64,000 nt of DNA. It comes from Tepidimonas aquatica. GTDB taxonomy: Bacteria > Pseudomonadota > Gammaproteobacteria > Burkholderiales > Burkholderiaceae_C. Below are positions 16,861 to 26,785 of this stretch, piece by piece (within the stretch, counting starts at the first letter, position 1; each line of letters starts with the position of its first letter). Location of the stretch: positions 1-64,000 of the forward strand of contig NZ_VJNA01000005.1 of assembly GCF_007556585.1 (NCBI RefSeq), in the 5' to 3' direction. The translations under genes and the position numbers were made by a program. The notes under the pieces were generated by a model, which saw only the letters and a list, made by a program, of their open reading frames with translations, was not told the DNA's origin and did no database searches.

Positions 16861-17627
16861 CGTTGCATCCATCCCAAGCCGACCTCGGTGCCGGCGGCGG
16901 GGCGGTACTCGCACCCCACCCAGCCCGTGTAGCCCAGCCGGTCAAGTTCGTCCAGCACCGCGTCCCAGTGGATTTCACCGCTGCCGGGCTCGTGACGCCC
17001 CGGGTTGTCGGCCAGTTGCACATGCCCGATGCGGGGCAGGTGACGCCGCAGCGTGCCGATCAGCTCGCCTTCCATGCGTTGGGCGTGGTACAGGTCGTAC
17101 TGCAACGCCACGTTGGGCTCGCCCACGTCATCCAGGATGTCCAGCGCCTGCGCGGTGCGGTGCACGAAAAACCCGGGAATGTCGAAGGTGTTGATCGGCT
17201 CCAGCAACAGCTGGATGCCATGCGGCTGCAGCTGGCGCGCGGCGTAGCGCAGGTTGTCGATCAGAACCTGGCGGGCTTCGACCTGGGGCACGTGCGCCGG
17301 CGCCACGCCCGCGATGACGTTGAGGCGCGGCACCCGCAGCGGCACCGCCCAGCGCAGGGCGTGCTGCACGCCAGCACGGAATTCGTCGATGCGGTCCGGG
17401 TGGCAGGCGATGCCGCGCTCACCCGCCGCCCACTCACCGGCGGGCAGGTTGTGCAACACCAACGGCACGCCAGCTTCGTCCAAGGCGGCGCGCCAAGCGT
17501 CGGGCTCGTGCTCGTAGGGAAACTGCACCTCGACCGCGGCAAAACCCGCGCGCACCGCCACTTGCACCCGTTGCAGCAGCGGGTGTTCGGTGAACAACAG
17601 CGACAGGTTGGCGGCGAAGCGTGGCAT
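16851..17627 (-). CDS. hyi: Hydroxypyruvate isomerase
   Basis: Interconverts hydroxypyruvate and tartronate semialdehyde in the glyoxylate-to-glycerate route. This 258-residue TIM-barrel protein of the xylose-isomerase-like family starts MPRFAANLSLLFTEHP and carries LLEPINTFDIPGFFV, QYDLYHAQRMEG and HVQLADNPGRHEPGSGE, with its metal-binding Glu, Asp and His. An ATG three codons earlier (17636) is possible. With the kinase gene it forms a two-gene unit; glyoxylate carboligase and tartronate semialdehyde reductase genes are not adjacent. Confidence 0.93.
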   Translation of the reverse strand: MPRFAANLSLLFTEHPLLQRVQVAVRAGFAAVEVQFPYEHEPDAWRAALDEAGVPLVLHNLPAGEWAAGERGIACHPDRIDEFRAGVQHALRWAVPLRVPRLNVIAGVAPAHVPQVEARQVLIDNLRYAARQLQPHGIQLLLEPINTFDIPGFFVHRTAQALDILDDVGEPNVALQYDLYHAQRMEGELIGTLRRHLPRIGHVQLADNPGRHEPGSGEIHWDAVLDELDRLGYTGWVGCEYRPAAGTEVGLGWMQRWR

Positions 17628-17653
17628 GGGGCGCATCGTAGCGCAGCCACGCC

Positions 17654-19201
17654 TCAGCCCGAGGCGCAGCCACCGGGCATGTCCACCCCCGCCAACACCT
17701 GCCGCACGGCGCGCTGCCAGCGTGCCATTTCGCCCTCGGCCCAGGCGCGCGGTCGCTGCGGTTCAAAGCGGCGCTGCACGCGCCACAGCGCGCGCAGCTC
17801 GTCCAGGCTGCGGTACACGCCGGCTTGCAGGCCGGCCAGCCAGGCGGCCCCCAGGGCCGTGGTCTCGGTCACGGCAGGGCGCAGCACGGGGATGCCCAGC
17901 AGGTCGGCCTGGTACTGCATCAGCAGGTCGTTGACGGCCGCACCGCCGTCGACACGCAGCTCGCGCACGGGGGTGCCGCCAGCGGCTTGGGCGTCGGCGT
18001 TCATGGCTTGCAGCAGCTCGGCGCTTTGCAGCGCGATCGACTCCAGCGCCGCGCGCGCGATGTGCGCCGCGGTGCTGCCGCGGCTCAGGCCCACGATGGC
18101 GCCGCGCGCGTGCGGCTGCCAGTGTGGGCTGCCCAGGCCGGTGAAGGCCGGCACCAGCACCACGCCGCCGCTGTCAGGCACGCGTTCGGCCAGCGCCTGC
18201 ACCTCGGCGCTGCTGCGGATGATGCCGAGGCCATCGCGCAGCCACTGCACCACCGCCCCACCGATGAAGACGCTGCCTTCCAGCGCGTACGCCGTTGGCG
18301 CCCCCGCCTGCGCCGCGGCAGTGGTCAACAGCCCGTGCCGCGACGCGGGCCAGTGTCCACCGGTGTGCAGCAGCATGAAGCAACCGGTGCCGTAGGTGTT
18401 TTTGGCCAGCCCGGGCTCGAAGCACGCCTGCCCAAACAACGCCGCCTGCTGGTCGCCGGCCACGCCGCCAATCGGCAGCGGTGGCAGCCGGGACGCCAGC
18501 TCGGCGTCATCCAGCACGGCAGGGTCGAGCTCGCCATAGGCGTGGCTCGAAGGGTGAACGCTGGGCAGCCACGCAGCAGGCACCTCGAACGCGCGCAGCA
18601 GCGCCTCGCTCCAGGCACCGGCGCGCACGTCCCACAGCAGGGTGCGCGCGGCGTTGCTGACGTCGGTGGCGTGCACGCGCGCGCCGGTCAGCCGCCACAG
18701 CAGCCAACTGTCCACGGTGCCGCAGGCCAATTCGCCCTGCTCGGCACGGGCACGCAGGCCCGGCACATGGTCCAGCAGCCAGCGCAGCTTGCCCGCCGAA
18801 AAGTACGCATCCAGCCGCAAGCCGGTGGTGGCTTGCACCAGCGGCTGCAAGCCTTGGTCGCGCCAGCGCGCGCAGACCTCTTCGGCGCGGCGGTCTTGCC
18901 AGACGATGGCGCGATGCACCGGGTGGCCACTGGCGCGTTCCCACACCACGGTGGTTTCGCGCTGGTTGGTGATGCCCAGCGCCCGCAGCTCGCGCACGCG
19001 CGGCCCAAGCTGGCGCAGCACGTCCACCAGGGTGGCGCGTTGGGTGGCCCACAGCTCCTCGGGGTCGTGCTCCACCCAGCCGGGCTGGGGGTAGTGCTGG
19101 GTCAGCTCGCGCTGCGCCACGGCCACGATGCGCCCTTCGGCGTCGAACACGATGCTGCGCGAACTGGTGGTGCCTTGGTCCAAGGCCAGCAACAACGCCA
19201 T
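17654..19201 (-). CDS. glpK: Glycerol kinase
   Basis: Makes sn-glycerol 3-phosphate from glycerol and ATP. The 515-residue FGGY-family protein starts [19 protein letters not shown], has [41 protein letters not shown] and [14 protein letters not shown]. The ATG at 19201 is preceded by GAGGAG. The glpR stop lies 34 bp upstream, so glpR-glpK are likely one transcript. No glpF is nearby; glycerol would enter by diffusion or a channel encoded elsewhere. Confidence 0.96.
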   Translation of the reverse strand: MALLLALDQGTTSSRSIVFDAEGRIVAVAQRELTQHYPQPGWVEHDPEELWATQRATLVDVLRQLGPRVRELRALGITNQRETTVVWERASGHPVHRAIVWQDRRAEEVCARWRDQGLQPLVQATTGLRLDAYFSAGKLRWLLDHVPGLRARAEQGELACGTVDSWLLWRLTGARVHATDVSNAARTLLWDVRAGAWSEALLRAFEVPAAWLPSVHPSSHAYGELDPAVLDDAELASRLPPLPIGGVAGDQQAALFGQACFEPGLAKNTYGTGCFMLLHTGGHWPASRHGLLTTAAAQAGAPTAYALEGSVFIGGAVVQWLRDGLGIIRSSAEVQALAERVPDSGGVVLVPAFTGLGSPHWQPHARGAIVGLSRGSTAAHIARAALESIALQSAELLQAMNADAQAAGGTPVRELRVDGGAAVNDLLMQYQADLLGIPVLRPAVTETTALGAAWLAGLQAGVYRSLDELRALWRVQRRFEPQRPRAWAEGEMARWQRAVRQVLAGVDMPGGCASG

Positions 19202-19235
19202 CGGATGCTCCTCGTCGCTTGTGGGGGTGCCCGCT

Positions 19236-20036
19236 TCAGCCCGCCGCCGCCACGACGCAGGCCACGTCGGCCTCGCGCAGCATGGCGTCAAACGGTGCCG
19301 GCGGCGCGCGGTCGGTGTAGACCCGCGTCAGCTCGCCGATGTGGCCCACCTCCACCATGGCCGGGCGGCCAAACTTGCTGTGGTCGGCGCACAGCCAGAC
19401 CTGGCGCGCGTGCTCGATGATCGTGCGTGCGACCCGCACTTCGCGCACGTCGTAGTCGCGCAGCGTGCCGTCGGCCTCGATGCCGGAGATGCCAATCAGC
19501 GCGATGTCGACGCGGAACTGGCGCAAAAAGTCGATCGTGACCTCGCCGACAATGCCGCGGTCGCGCGCGCGCACCACCCCGCCGGCGATGACGACCTCGC
19601 AGTCGGGGTTGTCGGCCAGGATGGCGGCGACGTTGAGGTTGTTGGTGATGACGCGCAGCCCCCGGTGGTTGACCAAGGCGCGCGCCACCGCCTCGGTGGT
19701 GGTGCCAAGGTTGATCATCAGCGAACAGCCCGGCGGCACGTCGCGCGCCACGGTGCGGGCGATGGCTTCCTTGGCCGCGGCGTTGGGCGTCTGGCGCTGG
19801 GTGTAGGCCAGGTTTTCCACCGTGGACACCGGCGTGCGCACCCCGCCGTGGAAGCGCGCCAACAGGCCCAGCTGCTCCAGTTGGCGCACGTCGCGCCGCA
19901 CGGTTTGCAGCGTGACCCCAAAGCGCTGCGCCAGCGCCTCGATCGACAAGGCGCCGGCCTGGCGCACGGCGGCCAACAACTCGCTTTGGCGGGGGTTGAG
20001 GGCGCGTCGCCGGCGCCCGACGGTGGGTTCGTGCAT
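19236..20036 (-). CDS. glpR: DeoR-family glycerol-3-phosphate regulon repressor
   Basis: This 266-residue protein has a DeoR-type helix-turn-helix at about residues 13-60 ([13 protein letters not shown] ... [19 protein letters not shown]). The sugar-phosphate sensing domain carries [40 protein letters not shown] and [11 protein letters not shown]. The family binds glycerol 3-phosphate and represses glp genes. Its start faces glpD across 147 bp that contain a CGAACATT half-site of the known GlpR consensus. Confidence 0.92.
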   Translation of the reverse strand: MHEPTVGRRRRALNPRQSELLAAVRQAGALSIEALAQRFGVTLQTVRRDVRQLEQLGLLARFHGGVRTPVSTVENLAYTQRQTPNAAAKEAIARTVARDVPPGCSLMINLGTTTEAVARALVNHRGLRVITNNLNVAAILADNPDCEVVIAGGVVRARDRGIVGEVTIDFLRQFRVDIALIGISGIEADGTLRDYDVREVRVARTIIEHARQVWLCADHSKFGRPAMVEVGHIGELTRVYTDRAPPAPFDAMLREADVACVVAAAG

Positions 20037-20091
20037 GGCCTGCCATTGTGCCGCGTGGCGGGGGCAACGCCCATCGGGATACACCCCAACA

Positions 20092-20122
20092 AGCAACATA
20101 AACGAACATTACCGGATACAAT
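20092..20122 (+). promoter_or_regulatory. GlpR-type operator and -10 box between glpR and glpD
   Basis: AACGAACATT (20101-20110) matches the conserved half of the E. coli GlpR operator, preceded by a weaker partner half (CAACATA). TACAAT at 20117-20122 is a good -10 for glpD. Repressor bound here would cover the promoter and could also control the divergent glpR-glpK genes. Confidence 0.6.
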
Positions 20123-20183
20123 CAAACCATCCCCGCGCGACCTCGACCTGGTTGGCGTGCCCACCTTGCGCCTGACTTCACCG

Positions 20184-21776
20184 ATGGACACCAACGCCCC
20201 CGCGCTCCCTCTCCAGGGCCCACTGTACGACGTTGTGGTCGTCGGCGGCGGCATCAACGGCTGTGGCATCGCACGCGACCTGGCCGGCCGTGGCGCACGG
20301 GTGTTGCTGGTCGAGCAACACGACCTCGCGGCGCACACGTCATCGGCGTCTACCAAGCTGATCCACGGCGGGCTGCGCTACCTGGAGTACGGTGAGTTTG
20401 GTCTGGTGCGCAAGGCGCTGCAGGAACGCGAGGTGCTGCTGCGCGCCGCGCCGCACCTGATCCAGCCGCTGACCTTCGTGATGCCACACGACCCTGGGAT
20501 GCGCCCGGCGTGGATGATTCGCATCGGGCTGTGGCTGTACGACCACCTGGCGCGGCGCGAGCTGCTGCCGGCCAGCACGGCGTTGGACCTGCGTCAGCAC
20601 CCCGCCGGCCAGCCGCTGCGCGACGGCTGGACGCGCGCCTTTGCCTACGCCGATGGCTGGGTGGACGACGCACGCCTGGTGGTGCTCAACGCGCTGGACG
20701 CCGCCCAGCGCGGTGCGGTGGTGGCGCCGCGCACGCGCTGCACCGGGCTGCAGCGGCACGCGCAGCACTGGATGGTCACGCTGCAGCCCGATGGCGGCGC
20801 CCCCGCCACGGTGCGCACGCGCGCCGTCGTCAACGCCGCCGGTCCGTGGGCCGAGCAACTGCTGCGCGAACACGCCGGCCTGCCCCCGCGGCGCCACCTG
20901 CGCCTGGTGCGCGGCAGCCACATCGTGGTGCCGCGCCTGTTCGCTCACGACGCTGCGTACCTGCTGCAGGCGCGCGACCGGCGCGTCATCTTCGCCATCC
21001 CGTACGAGCAGCGCTACACGCTGGTGGGCACCACCGACGTGGAGCATCACGCCGGCCTGGACGCGGTGGCCATCGACGCCGATGAAACCGCCTACCTGTG
21101 CGCCGAAGTCAGCCGCTACTTTCGTCGCGCCATCACCCCCGACGACGTGGTGTGGCACTACAGCGGCGTGCGTCCGCTGCTGGACGACGAGCACGGCAAC
21201 CCGGCGGCCGTCACGCGCGACTACCGCCTGGAGCTCGACACCGCGGGCGCGCCGTTGCTGACGGTGTGGGGCGGCAAAATCACCACCTTTCGCACGCTGG
21301 CCGAGGAAGCGGCCCAGCGCTTGGCCGCGCCGCTGGCCTTGCGCGGCGCGCCTTGGACCCGCGCGGCACCGCTGCCCGGCGGCGATCTGGAGCGCGTCGT
21401 TGGCCCGTGCGCGACGCCGATGCAGGCCCTGCAACGCTACCGCGCGCACCTGCAGCGGCGCTGGCCGTGGCTTGACGCCGCCGTGGTTCACCGTTGGGCG
21501 CGCGCCTACGGCACGCTGGCGCTGGACTGGCTGGAGCCGGCGCGCGAACCGCACGACCTCGGGCGCCAAGTCGCCCCCGGCCTGTTCGAAGCCGAGCTGC
21601 AACACCTGCACCGGCGCGAATGGGCGCGCGACGCCGACGACGTGCTGTGGCGCCGCACCAAGCTGGGGCTGCACCTGGAAGCGGCGCAGCGCGCGGCCGT
21701 GGCGGACTGGCTGCAACGCCTGCCACCCCCGGACAAACCCCTAGTTCCCTTGGAGCGCGGGGCTGGATGTCACTAA
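20184..21776 (+). CDS. glpD: Aerobic glycerol-3-phosphate dehydrogenase
   Basis: Membrane-associated FAD enzyme oxidising glycerol 3-phosphate to dihydroxyacetone phosphate and passing electrons to quinone. The 530-residue product has the FAD dinucleotide fold VVVVGGGINGCGIARDLAG near residue 17, SSASTKLIHGGLRYLE, FAIPYEQRYTLVGTTDVEH and GGKITTFRTLAEEAA. The ATG at 20184 gives the normal N-terminus. Its stop codon lies inside the PhoB-type box of the following ugp operon. Confidence 0.96.
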   Translation: MDTNAPALPLQGPLYDVVVVGGGINGCGIARDLAGRGARVLLVEQHDLAAHTSSASTKLIHGGLRYLEYGEFGLVRKALQEREVLLRAAPHLIQPLTFVMPHDPGMRPAWMIRIGLWLYDHLARRELLPASTALDLRQHPAGQPLRDGWTRAFAYADGWVDDARLVVLNALDAAQRGAVVAPRTRCTGLQRHAQHWMVTLQPDGGAPATVRTRAVVNAAGPWAEQLLREHAGLPPRRHLRLVRGSHIVVPRLFAHDAAYLLQARDRRVIFAIPYEQRYTLVGTTDVEHHAGLDAVAIDADETAYLCAEVSRYFRRAITPDDVVWHYSGVRPLLDDEHGNPAAVTRDYRLELDTAGAPLLTVWGGKITTFRTLAEEAAQRLAAPLALRGAPWTRAAPLPGGDLERVVGPCATPMQALQRYRAHLQRRWPWLDAAVVHRWARAYGTLALDWLEPAREPHDLGRQVAPGLFEAELQHLHRREWARDADDVLWRRTKLGLHLEAAQRAAVADWLQRLPPPDKPLVPLERGAGCH

Positions 21777-21800
21777 ACTGTCATCCGGCGTTCGCATACT
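21767..21800 (+). promoter_or_regulatory. Pho box and -10 element of the ugp promoter
   Basis: ATGTCAC-TAAA-CTGTCAT (21767-21784) has the 7-4-7 direct-repeat layout of the PhoB-binding Pho box; the second repeat is the exact consensus. CATACT at 21795-21800 lies 10 bp downstream, the spacing usual for PhoB-activated promoters in which the box replaces the -35. ugp belongs to the Pho regulon in E. coli, so phosphate-starvation control is expected here. Confidence 0.7.
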
Positions 21801-21857
21801 CGCGTAGCCTTTCGTGTGAAGGTTCGTTTTACATCTCTATCTGATCAAGGAGCCGTG

Positions 21858-23177
21858 ATGACACTGCCGCTCAAGCGCCTGATGGCCGCCACGCTGGCCG
21901 CTGCTGGCATCGCCAGCGCCCACGCCCAAACCGAAATCGTCTGGTGGCACTCGATGGGTGGCGCCTTGGGCGAATGGGTCAACGACCTGGCCGCTGAGTT
22001 CAACGCCAGCCAGAAGGACTACAAAGTGGTGCCGGTCTTCAAGGGCAGCTACGACGAGTCGATGACCGCGGCCATCGCGGCGTTTCGCGCCGGCAACGCG
22101 CCGCACATCCTGCAGGTGTTCGAAGTGGGCACCGCCACGATGATGGCCAGCCGCAACGCCATCGTGCCGGTGGCCGAGGTGATGAAAAAGGCCGGCGTGT
22201 CCTTCGACCCCAACGCCTACGTGGACGCCGTCAAGAGCTACTACACCGCCCCCAACGGCCAGATGCTGAGCTTCCCGTTCAACAGCTCGACCACGGTGTT
22301 GCACTACAACAAGGACGCCTTCAAGGCCGCCGGGCTGGACCCCAACAAGGCGCCCAAGAGCTGGCCGGAGGTGGCCCTGGCCGCGGCCAAGCTCAAAGCC
22401 AGCGGCCACAAGTGCCCCTTCACGACCAGCTGGCAGAGCTGGACGCAGCTGGAAAGCTTCTCGGCGTGGCACAACGTCGAGTTCGCCACCAAGAACAACG
22501 GCTTTGGCGGTCTGGACGCGCGGCTGGCCTTCAACAGCCCGCTGCACGTGCGCCACATCGAAAACCTGGCCAACATGGCCAAACAAGGCTTGTTTGTCTA
22601 CAAAGGGCGCGGCAACGCGGCCGATGCCACCTACGTCTCGGGCGAGTGCGCGATGATGACCGGCTCGTCGGCGCTGTACGGCAACGTCAAGCGCAACGCC
22701 AAGTTCGACTTCGGCATTTCCACGCTGCCGTACTACCCCGACGTGCCCGGCGCGCCGCAAAACACCGTCATTGGCGGCGCCAGCCTGTGGGTGATGGCGG
22801 GCAAAAAGGACGCCGACTACAAGGGCGTGGCCCAGTTCCTGGCGCACCTGTCCAAGCCCGAGGTGGCGGCCAAGAGCCACCAGCGCACCGGCTACCTGCC
22901 GGTGACCAAGGCAGCCTACGAGTTGACCGAAAAATCGGGCTTTTACAAGCAAAACCCCGGCACCGACGTCTCGGTGGAGCAGATGATCCGCCAAACCACC
23001 GACAAGTCGCGCGGCATCCGCTTGGGCAACTTCGTGCAGATCCGCACCATCATCGACGAGGAGATGGAGCAGGTCTGGGCCGGCAAAAAGAGCGCCAAGC
23101 AGGGGCTGGACGACGCGGTGCGCCGTGGCAACGAACAACTGGAGCGCTTCCAGCGCGCCAACCAAGGCAAACTGTGA
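21858..23177 (+). CDS. ugpB: sn-Glycerol-3-phosphate ABC transporter, substrate-binding protein
   Basis: This is a 439-residue periplasmic binding protein of the large sugar-binding family. The signal peptide runs about residues 1-23, with cleavage after AHA. The mature start is QTEIVWWHSMGGALGEWVNDL, typical of UgpB. Other signature stretches are GSYDESMTAAIAAFRAGNAP, FPFNSSTTVLHYNKDAF and MTGSSALYGNV. ATG 21858 follows AAGGAG. First gene of ugpBAECQ; it captures glycerol 3-phosphate and glycerophosphodiesters. Confidence 0.96.
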   Translation: MTLPLKRLMAATLAAAGIASAHAQTEIVWWHSMGGALGEWVNDLAAEFNASQKDYKVVPVFKGSYDESMTAAIAAFRAGNAPHILQVFEVGTATMMASRNAIVPVAEVMKKAGVSFDPNAYVDAVKSYYTAPNGQMLSFPFNSSTTVLHYNKDAFKAAGLDPNKAPKSWPEVALAAAKLKASGHKCPFTTSWQSWTQLESFSAWHNVEFATKNNGFGGLDARLAFNSPLHVRHIENLANMAKQGLFVYKGRGNAADATYVSGECAMMTGSSALYGNVKRNAKFDFGISTLPYYPDVPGAPQNTVIGGASLWVMAGKKDADYKGVAQFLAHLSKPEVAAKSHQRTGYLPVTKAAYELTEKSGFYKQNPGTDVSVEQMIRQTTDKSRGIRLGNFVQIRTIIDEEMEQVWAGKKSAKQGLDDAVRRGNEQLERFQRANQGKL

Positions 23178-23186
23178 CGGCGCGGC

Positions 23187-24068
23187 GTGGATAAACGGGT
23201 TCACTTCCACGCCCGCTGGCTGCCGTGGCTGCTGGTGGCGCCGCAACTGGCCATCGTCGGGGTGTTTTTCTTTTGGCCGGCGGCGCAGGCGCTGCTGCAA
23301 AGCGTGCTGGAGCAAGACGCCTTCGGCGGCAGCGTCACCTTCGTCGGGCTGGACAACTTCCGCCGGCTGCTGGCCGACGAGACCTACCTGCAGTCGTTTC
23401 AGGTCACCGCGGTCTTTTCCGCGCTGGTGGCAGTGGTGGGGCTGGCGGTGTCGCTGCTGCTGGCGGTGATGGCCGACCGCGTCGTGCGCGGCGCGCGCTG
23501 GTACCGCACGCTGCTGATCTGGCCCTACGCGGTGGCGCCGGCGGTGGCCGGTGTGCTGTGGATGTTCATGTTCGCCTCGCCGATGGGCGTGGTGGCCTGG
23601 GCGCTGCAACACGTCGGCATCGAATGGAACCACCGCCTCAACAGCCAGCACGCGCTGACACTGATCGTGCTGGCCGCGGTGTGGAAGCAGGTGTCGTACA
23701 ACTTTTTGTTTTTCCTGGCGGGACTGCAAGCCATCCCGCGCTCGCTGATCGAAGCGGCCACGTTGGACGGCGCCAGCCCCTGGCGGCGCTTTTGGACCAT
23801 TGTCTTTCCGCTGCTGTCGCCGACGACGTTTTTCCTGCTGGTCATCAACGTCGTCTACGCGTTTTTTGACACGTTTGCCATCGTTGACGCCACCACGCAG
23901 GGCGGCCCCGGCAAGGACACCGCCATCCTCGTCTACAAGGTGTATTACGACGGCTTCAAAGCGCTGGACCTGGGTGGCTCGGCCGCGCAGTCGGTCGTGC
24001 TGATGGCCATCGTCATCGCGCTGACCGTGGTGCAGTTCCGCTACATCGAGCGCAAAGTCCAATACTGA
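23187..24068 (+). CDS. ugpA: sn-Glycerol-3-phosphate ABC transporter permease UgpA
   Basis: This is a 293-residue permease with six membrane segments and the MalF-type fold. The cytoplasmic coupling loop [20 protein letters not shown] matches the EAA motif that contacts the ATPase. It starts with GTG 9 bp after ugpB and is followed by ugpE after 13 bp. Confidence 0.95.
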   Translation: MDKRVHFHARWLPWLLVAPQLAIVGVFFFWPAAQALLQSVLEQDAFGGSVTFVGLDNFRRLLADETYLQSFQVTAVFSALVAVVGLAVSLLLAVMADRVVRGARWYRTLLIWPYAVAPAVAGVLWMFMFASPMGVVAWALQHVGIEWNHRLNSQHALTLIVLAAVWKQVSYNFLFFLAGLQAIPRSLIEAATLDGASPWRRFWTIVFPLLSPTTFFLLVINVVYAFFDTFAIVDATTQGGPGKDTAILVYKVYYDGFKALDLGGSAAQSVVLMAIVIALTVVQFRYIERKVQY

Positions 24069-24081
24069 CCCCCAAAGCACC

Positions 24082-24936
24082 ATGGTTGAACGACGTCCCT
24101 GGCTCGACGCCTTGGCCCACGCCCTGTTGCTGCTGGGCGTGGCGGTGATCGCCTTTCCGGTGTACCTGACGTGGGTGGCCTCGACGCAAAGCGCCGAACA
24201 GATCGCCACCAGCACCCCGCTGTCGCTGCTGCCCGGCGACCAGATGCTGACCAACTACCGCCTGGCGCTGCTCGGTGGCGAGACCAGCGCCGGCAGCCGC
24301 TTTGCGCCGGGACTGCCGATGATGGGCGTCAGCCTGGCGATGGCGTTGACCATCGCGCTGGGCAAGATCGCGATCTCGCTGCTGTCGGCGTTTGCCATCG
24401 TGTACTTTCGCTTCCCGCTGCGCAAGCTGGTGTTTTGGGCCATCTTCGTCACGCTGATGCTGCCGGTGGAGGTGCGCATCGGCCCCACCTACGAGGTCAT
24501 CGCCAGCCTGGGGCTGCTCAACACCTACGCCGGCCTGACGGTGCCACTGATCGCCTCGGCCACGGCGACGTTTTTGTTCCGGCAGTTTTTCATGACCATC
24601 CCGGACGAGTTGGTCGAGGCCGCGCGGGTCGATGGTGCCGGCCCGATGCGGTTTTTCTGGGATGTGCTGCTGCCGATGTCGCGCACCTCGATGGCGGCGC
24701 TGTTCGTGATCCAATTCATCTACGGCTGGAATCAGTACCTGTGGCCGCTGCTGGTCACCACCGACGAGTCGATGTACCCAATCGTGCTCGGCATCAAGCG
24801 GCTCATCACCGGTGAGGCCTACACCGAGTGGAACATCGTCATGGCCACCGCGATGCTGGCCATGCTGCCACCGGCCATCGTCGTGCTGGCGATGCAAAAG
24901 TGGTTCGTCAAAGGCCTGGTGGACAGCGAGAAATAA
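24082..24936 (+). CDS. ugpE: sn-Glycerol-3-phosphate ABC transporter permease UgpE
   Basis: The second permease subunit, 284 residues, MalG-type with six membrane segments. The coupling loop reads [20 protein letters not shown], followed by [15 protein letters not shown] near the C-terminus, which is characteristic of UgpE. It is closely spaced with ugpA and ugpC and forms the membrane heterodimer with UgpA. Confidence 0.95.
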   Translation: MVERRPWLDALAHALLLLGVAVIAFPVYLTWVASTQSAEQIATSTPLSLLPGDQMLTNYRLALLGGETSAGSRFAPGLPMMGVSLAMALTIALGKIAISLLSAFAIVYFRFPLRKLVFWAIFVTLMLPVEVRIGPTYEVIASLGLLNTYAGLTVPLIASATATFLFRQFFMTIPDELVEAARVDGAGPMRFFWDVLLPMSRTSMAALFVIQFIYGWNQYLWPLLVTTDESMYPIVLGIKRLITGEAYTEWNIVMATAMLAMLPPAIVVLAMQKWFVKGLVDSEK

Positions 24937-24947
24937 CCCCAACCCTC

Positions 24948-25958
24948 ATGGCATCCCTGCACTTCGACAACGTCGTCAAACGCTACGAACACGGCCGTCA
25001 GCACGTCACCGCGATCCATGGCCTCAGCGCCGAGATCGGCGACGGCGAGTTCGTGGTCATCGTCGGCCCCTCGGGCTGCGGCAAATCCACGCTGCTGCGC
25101 ATGGTGGCGGGGCTGGAAACCATCTCCGCGGGCACGATCCGCATCGGCCAGCGCGTGGTCAACGATCTGGAGCCCGCGGCGCGCGACATCGCGATGGTGT
25201 TCCAAAACTACGCGCTGTACCCGCACATGAGCGTGTTCGACAACATGGCCTACGGCCTGAAGCTGCGTGGCGTGCCGCGCGACGACATCCGCCGTCGCGT
25301 CGAAGAAGCTGCGCGCATCCTGGAGCTGGGCCACCTGCTGCAGCGCAAGCCGCGGCAGTTGTCGGGCGGGCAGCGCCAGCGCGTGGCCATGGGCCGCGCC
25401 ATCGTGCGCCACCCGCAGGTGTTTTTGTTCGACGAGCCGCTGTCCAACCTGGACGCCAAGCTGCGCGTGCAAACCCGGCTCGAAATCCAAAAGCTGCACC
25501 GCACGCTGGGCATCACCAGCCTGTTCGTGACCCACGACCAGGTCGAGGCGATGACGCTGGCACAGCGCGTGATGGTGATGAACGCCGGCCGCATGGAGCA
25601 GTTTGGCACGCCGGAGGAGGTGTACCACCGCCCGGCGACCACGTTCGTGGCCACCTTCATCGGCTCGCCGGCGATGAACCTGTTGCACGATGTGCCCGGC
25701 AGCCAGGCAGGGCGTTGGCTGGGTATTCGGCCCGAGCACCTGCGCGTTGGCAGCGAGGGCTGGCCGGTCACCGTGGAGGCGGTGGAGCTGCTTGGGGCCG
25801 AGCGGCTGATCCACGGCCACACGCACGGGCAGGCGATCACGGTGCGCGTGGCCGAATCCGACCCCTGCCACCCGGCGCCGGGCGACGTGCTGCACGTGCA
25901 ACCGCTGCCCGAGCGCGCGCACCAGTTCGACCGCGCCAGCGGCCAGCGCGTGGGGTAA
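24948..25958 (+). CDS. ugpC: sn-Glycerol-3-phosphate ABC transporter ATP-binding protein
   Basis: The ATPase subunit, 336 residues, of the MalK/UgpC group. Walker A is GPSGCGKST (40-48), the Q-loop [11 protein letters not shown], the signature [14 protein letters not shown], Walker [14 protein letters not shown] and the switch histidine [12 protein letters not shown]-terminal TOBE/OB region ([19 protein letters not shown]) is present, so regulatory binding of cytoplasmic partners is possible, as in E. coli UgpC. Confidence 0.96.
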   Translation: MASLHFDNVVKRYEHGRQHVTAIHGLSAEIGDGEFVVIVGPSGCGKSTLLRMVAGLETISAGTIRIGQRVVNDLEPAARDIAMVFQNYALYPHMSVFDNMAYGLKLRGVPRDDIRRRVEEAARILELGHLLQRKPRQLSGGQRQRVAMGRAIVRHPQVFLFDEPLSNLDAKLRVQTRLEIQKLHRTLGITSLFVTHDQVEAMTLAQRVMVMNAGRMEQFGTPEEVYHRPATTFVATFIGSPAMNLLHDVPGSQAGRWLGIRPEHLRVGSEGWPVTVEAVELLGAERLIHGHTHGQAITVRVAESDPCHPAPGDVLHVQPLPERAHQFDRASGQRVG

Positions 25959-25963
25959 GGCCC

Positions 25964-26770
25964 ATGGCCGCCGACCTCGACGCCCCCACCACCAACGCCA
26001 TGCCGGCGTGGCCGTGGCCGCGCTGGATCGCGCACCGCGGCGCCGGCAAGCTGGCCCCGGAAAACACCCTGGCTGCGTTCGAGCTCGGCTGGCGCCACGG
26101 CTGGCGCGCCTTCGAGTGCGACGTCAAGCTCAGCGCCGACGGGGTGCCGTTTTTGCTGCACGACGCGACACTGGAGCGCACCACCAACGGCCACGGCGTC
26201 GCCGGTGAGCAGGCGTGGGACGCGCTGGCCCGGCTGGACGCCGGCGGCTGGCACAGCCCCGCGTTTGCCGGCGAGCCGCTGCTGCGGCTGGACCGGCTGG
26301 TGGCCTGGGCGCTGCCGCGCGGGGCGCTGCTCAACCTGGAGATCAAGCCTACCCCCGGCACCGAGGCCGCCACCGGCGCCGCCGTGGCGCAGGCGGTGGA
26401 CGCGCTGTGGCGCGACCACGGCGCGGGCACGCCCGGCGGCCCGCCGTGGCCGCTGCTGACCTCGTTCCAGCCGGCGGCGCTGCAGGCCGCCCAGGCCACC
26501 TGCCCGCACCTGCCGCGCGGGCTGCTGCTCGACACCCTGTGGCCCGGCTGCTGGGCGGTGGCGCGCAGCCTGGGCTGCGTGGCGGTGGTGCTCAACCACC
26601 GTCTGTGGACGCGCACGTTGCTGCAGCAGCAGCGCGCCGCCGGCTACCGCACGCTGGCCTACACGGTCAACAGTGCGCGCCGCGCCGATCAGCTGCTGCG
26701 CTGGGAGCTGGACGCCGTCATCAGCGACCGCATCGACGCGTTGGGGCCCGGGGCGTCCGCCGCCGGTTGA
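25964..26770 (+). CDS. ugpQ: Glycerophosphodiester phosphodiesterase
   Basis: This cytoplasmic 268-residue enzyme hydrolyses imported glycerophosphodiesters to glycerol 3-phosphate and an alcohol. The GDPD motif IAHRGAGKLAPENTLAAF holds one catalytic His; FECDVKLSADGVPFLLHD gives the metal-binding Glu/Asp and the second His; LLNLEIKPTPG supplies a further Glu. No signal peptide. It starts 5 bp after ugpC and completes the operon. Confidence 0.94.
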   Translation: MAADLDAPTTNAMPAWPWPRWIAHRGAGKLAPENTLAAFELGWRHGWRAFECDVKLSADGVPFLLHDATLERTTNGHGVAGEQAWDALARLDAGGWHSPAFAGEPLLRLDRLVAWALPRGALLNLEIKPTPGTEAATGAAVAQAVDALWRDHGAGTPGGPPWPLLTSFQPAALQAAQATCPHLPRGLLLDTLWPGCWAVARSLGCVAVVLNHRLWTRTLLQQQRAAGYRTLAYTVNSARRADQLLRWELDAVISDRIDALGPGASAAG

Positions 26771-26785
26771 CGCGGCATTCGGTCC

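Noticed and set aside
21837-24254. 805-codon open frame on the minus strand
   Set aside because: Shadow of ugpB and ugpA; composition rich in His, Gln, Arg and Val without any recognisable domain.
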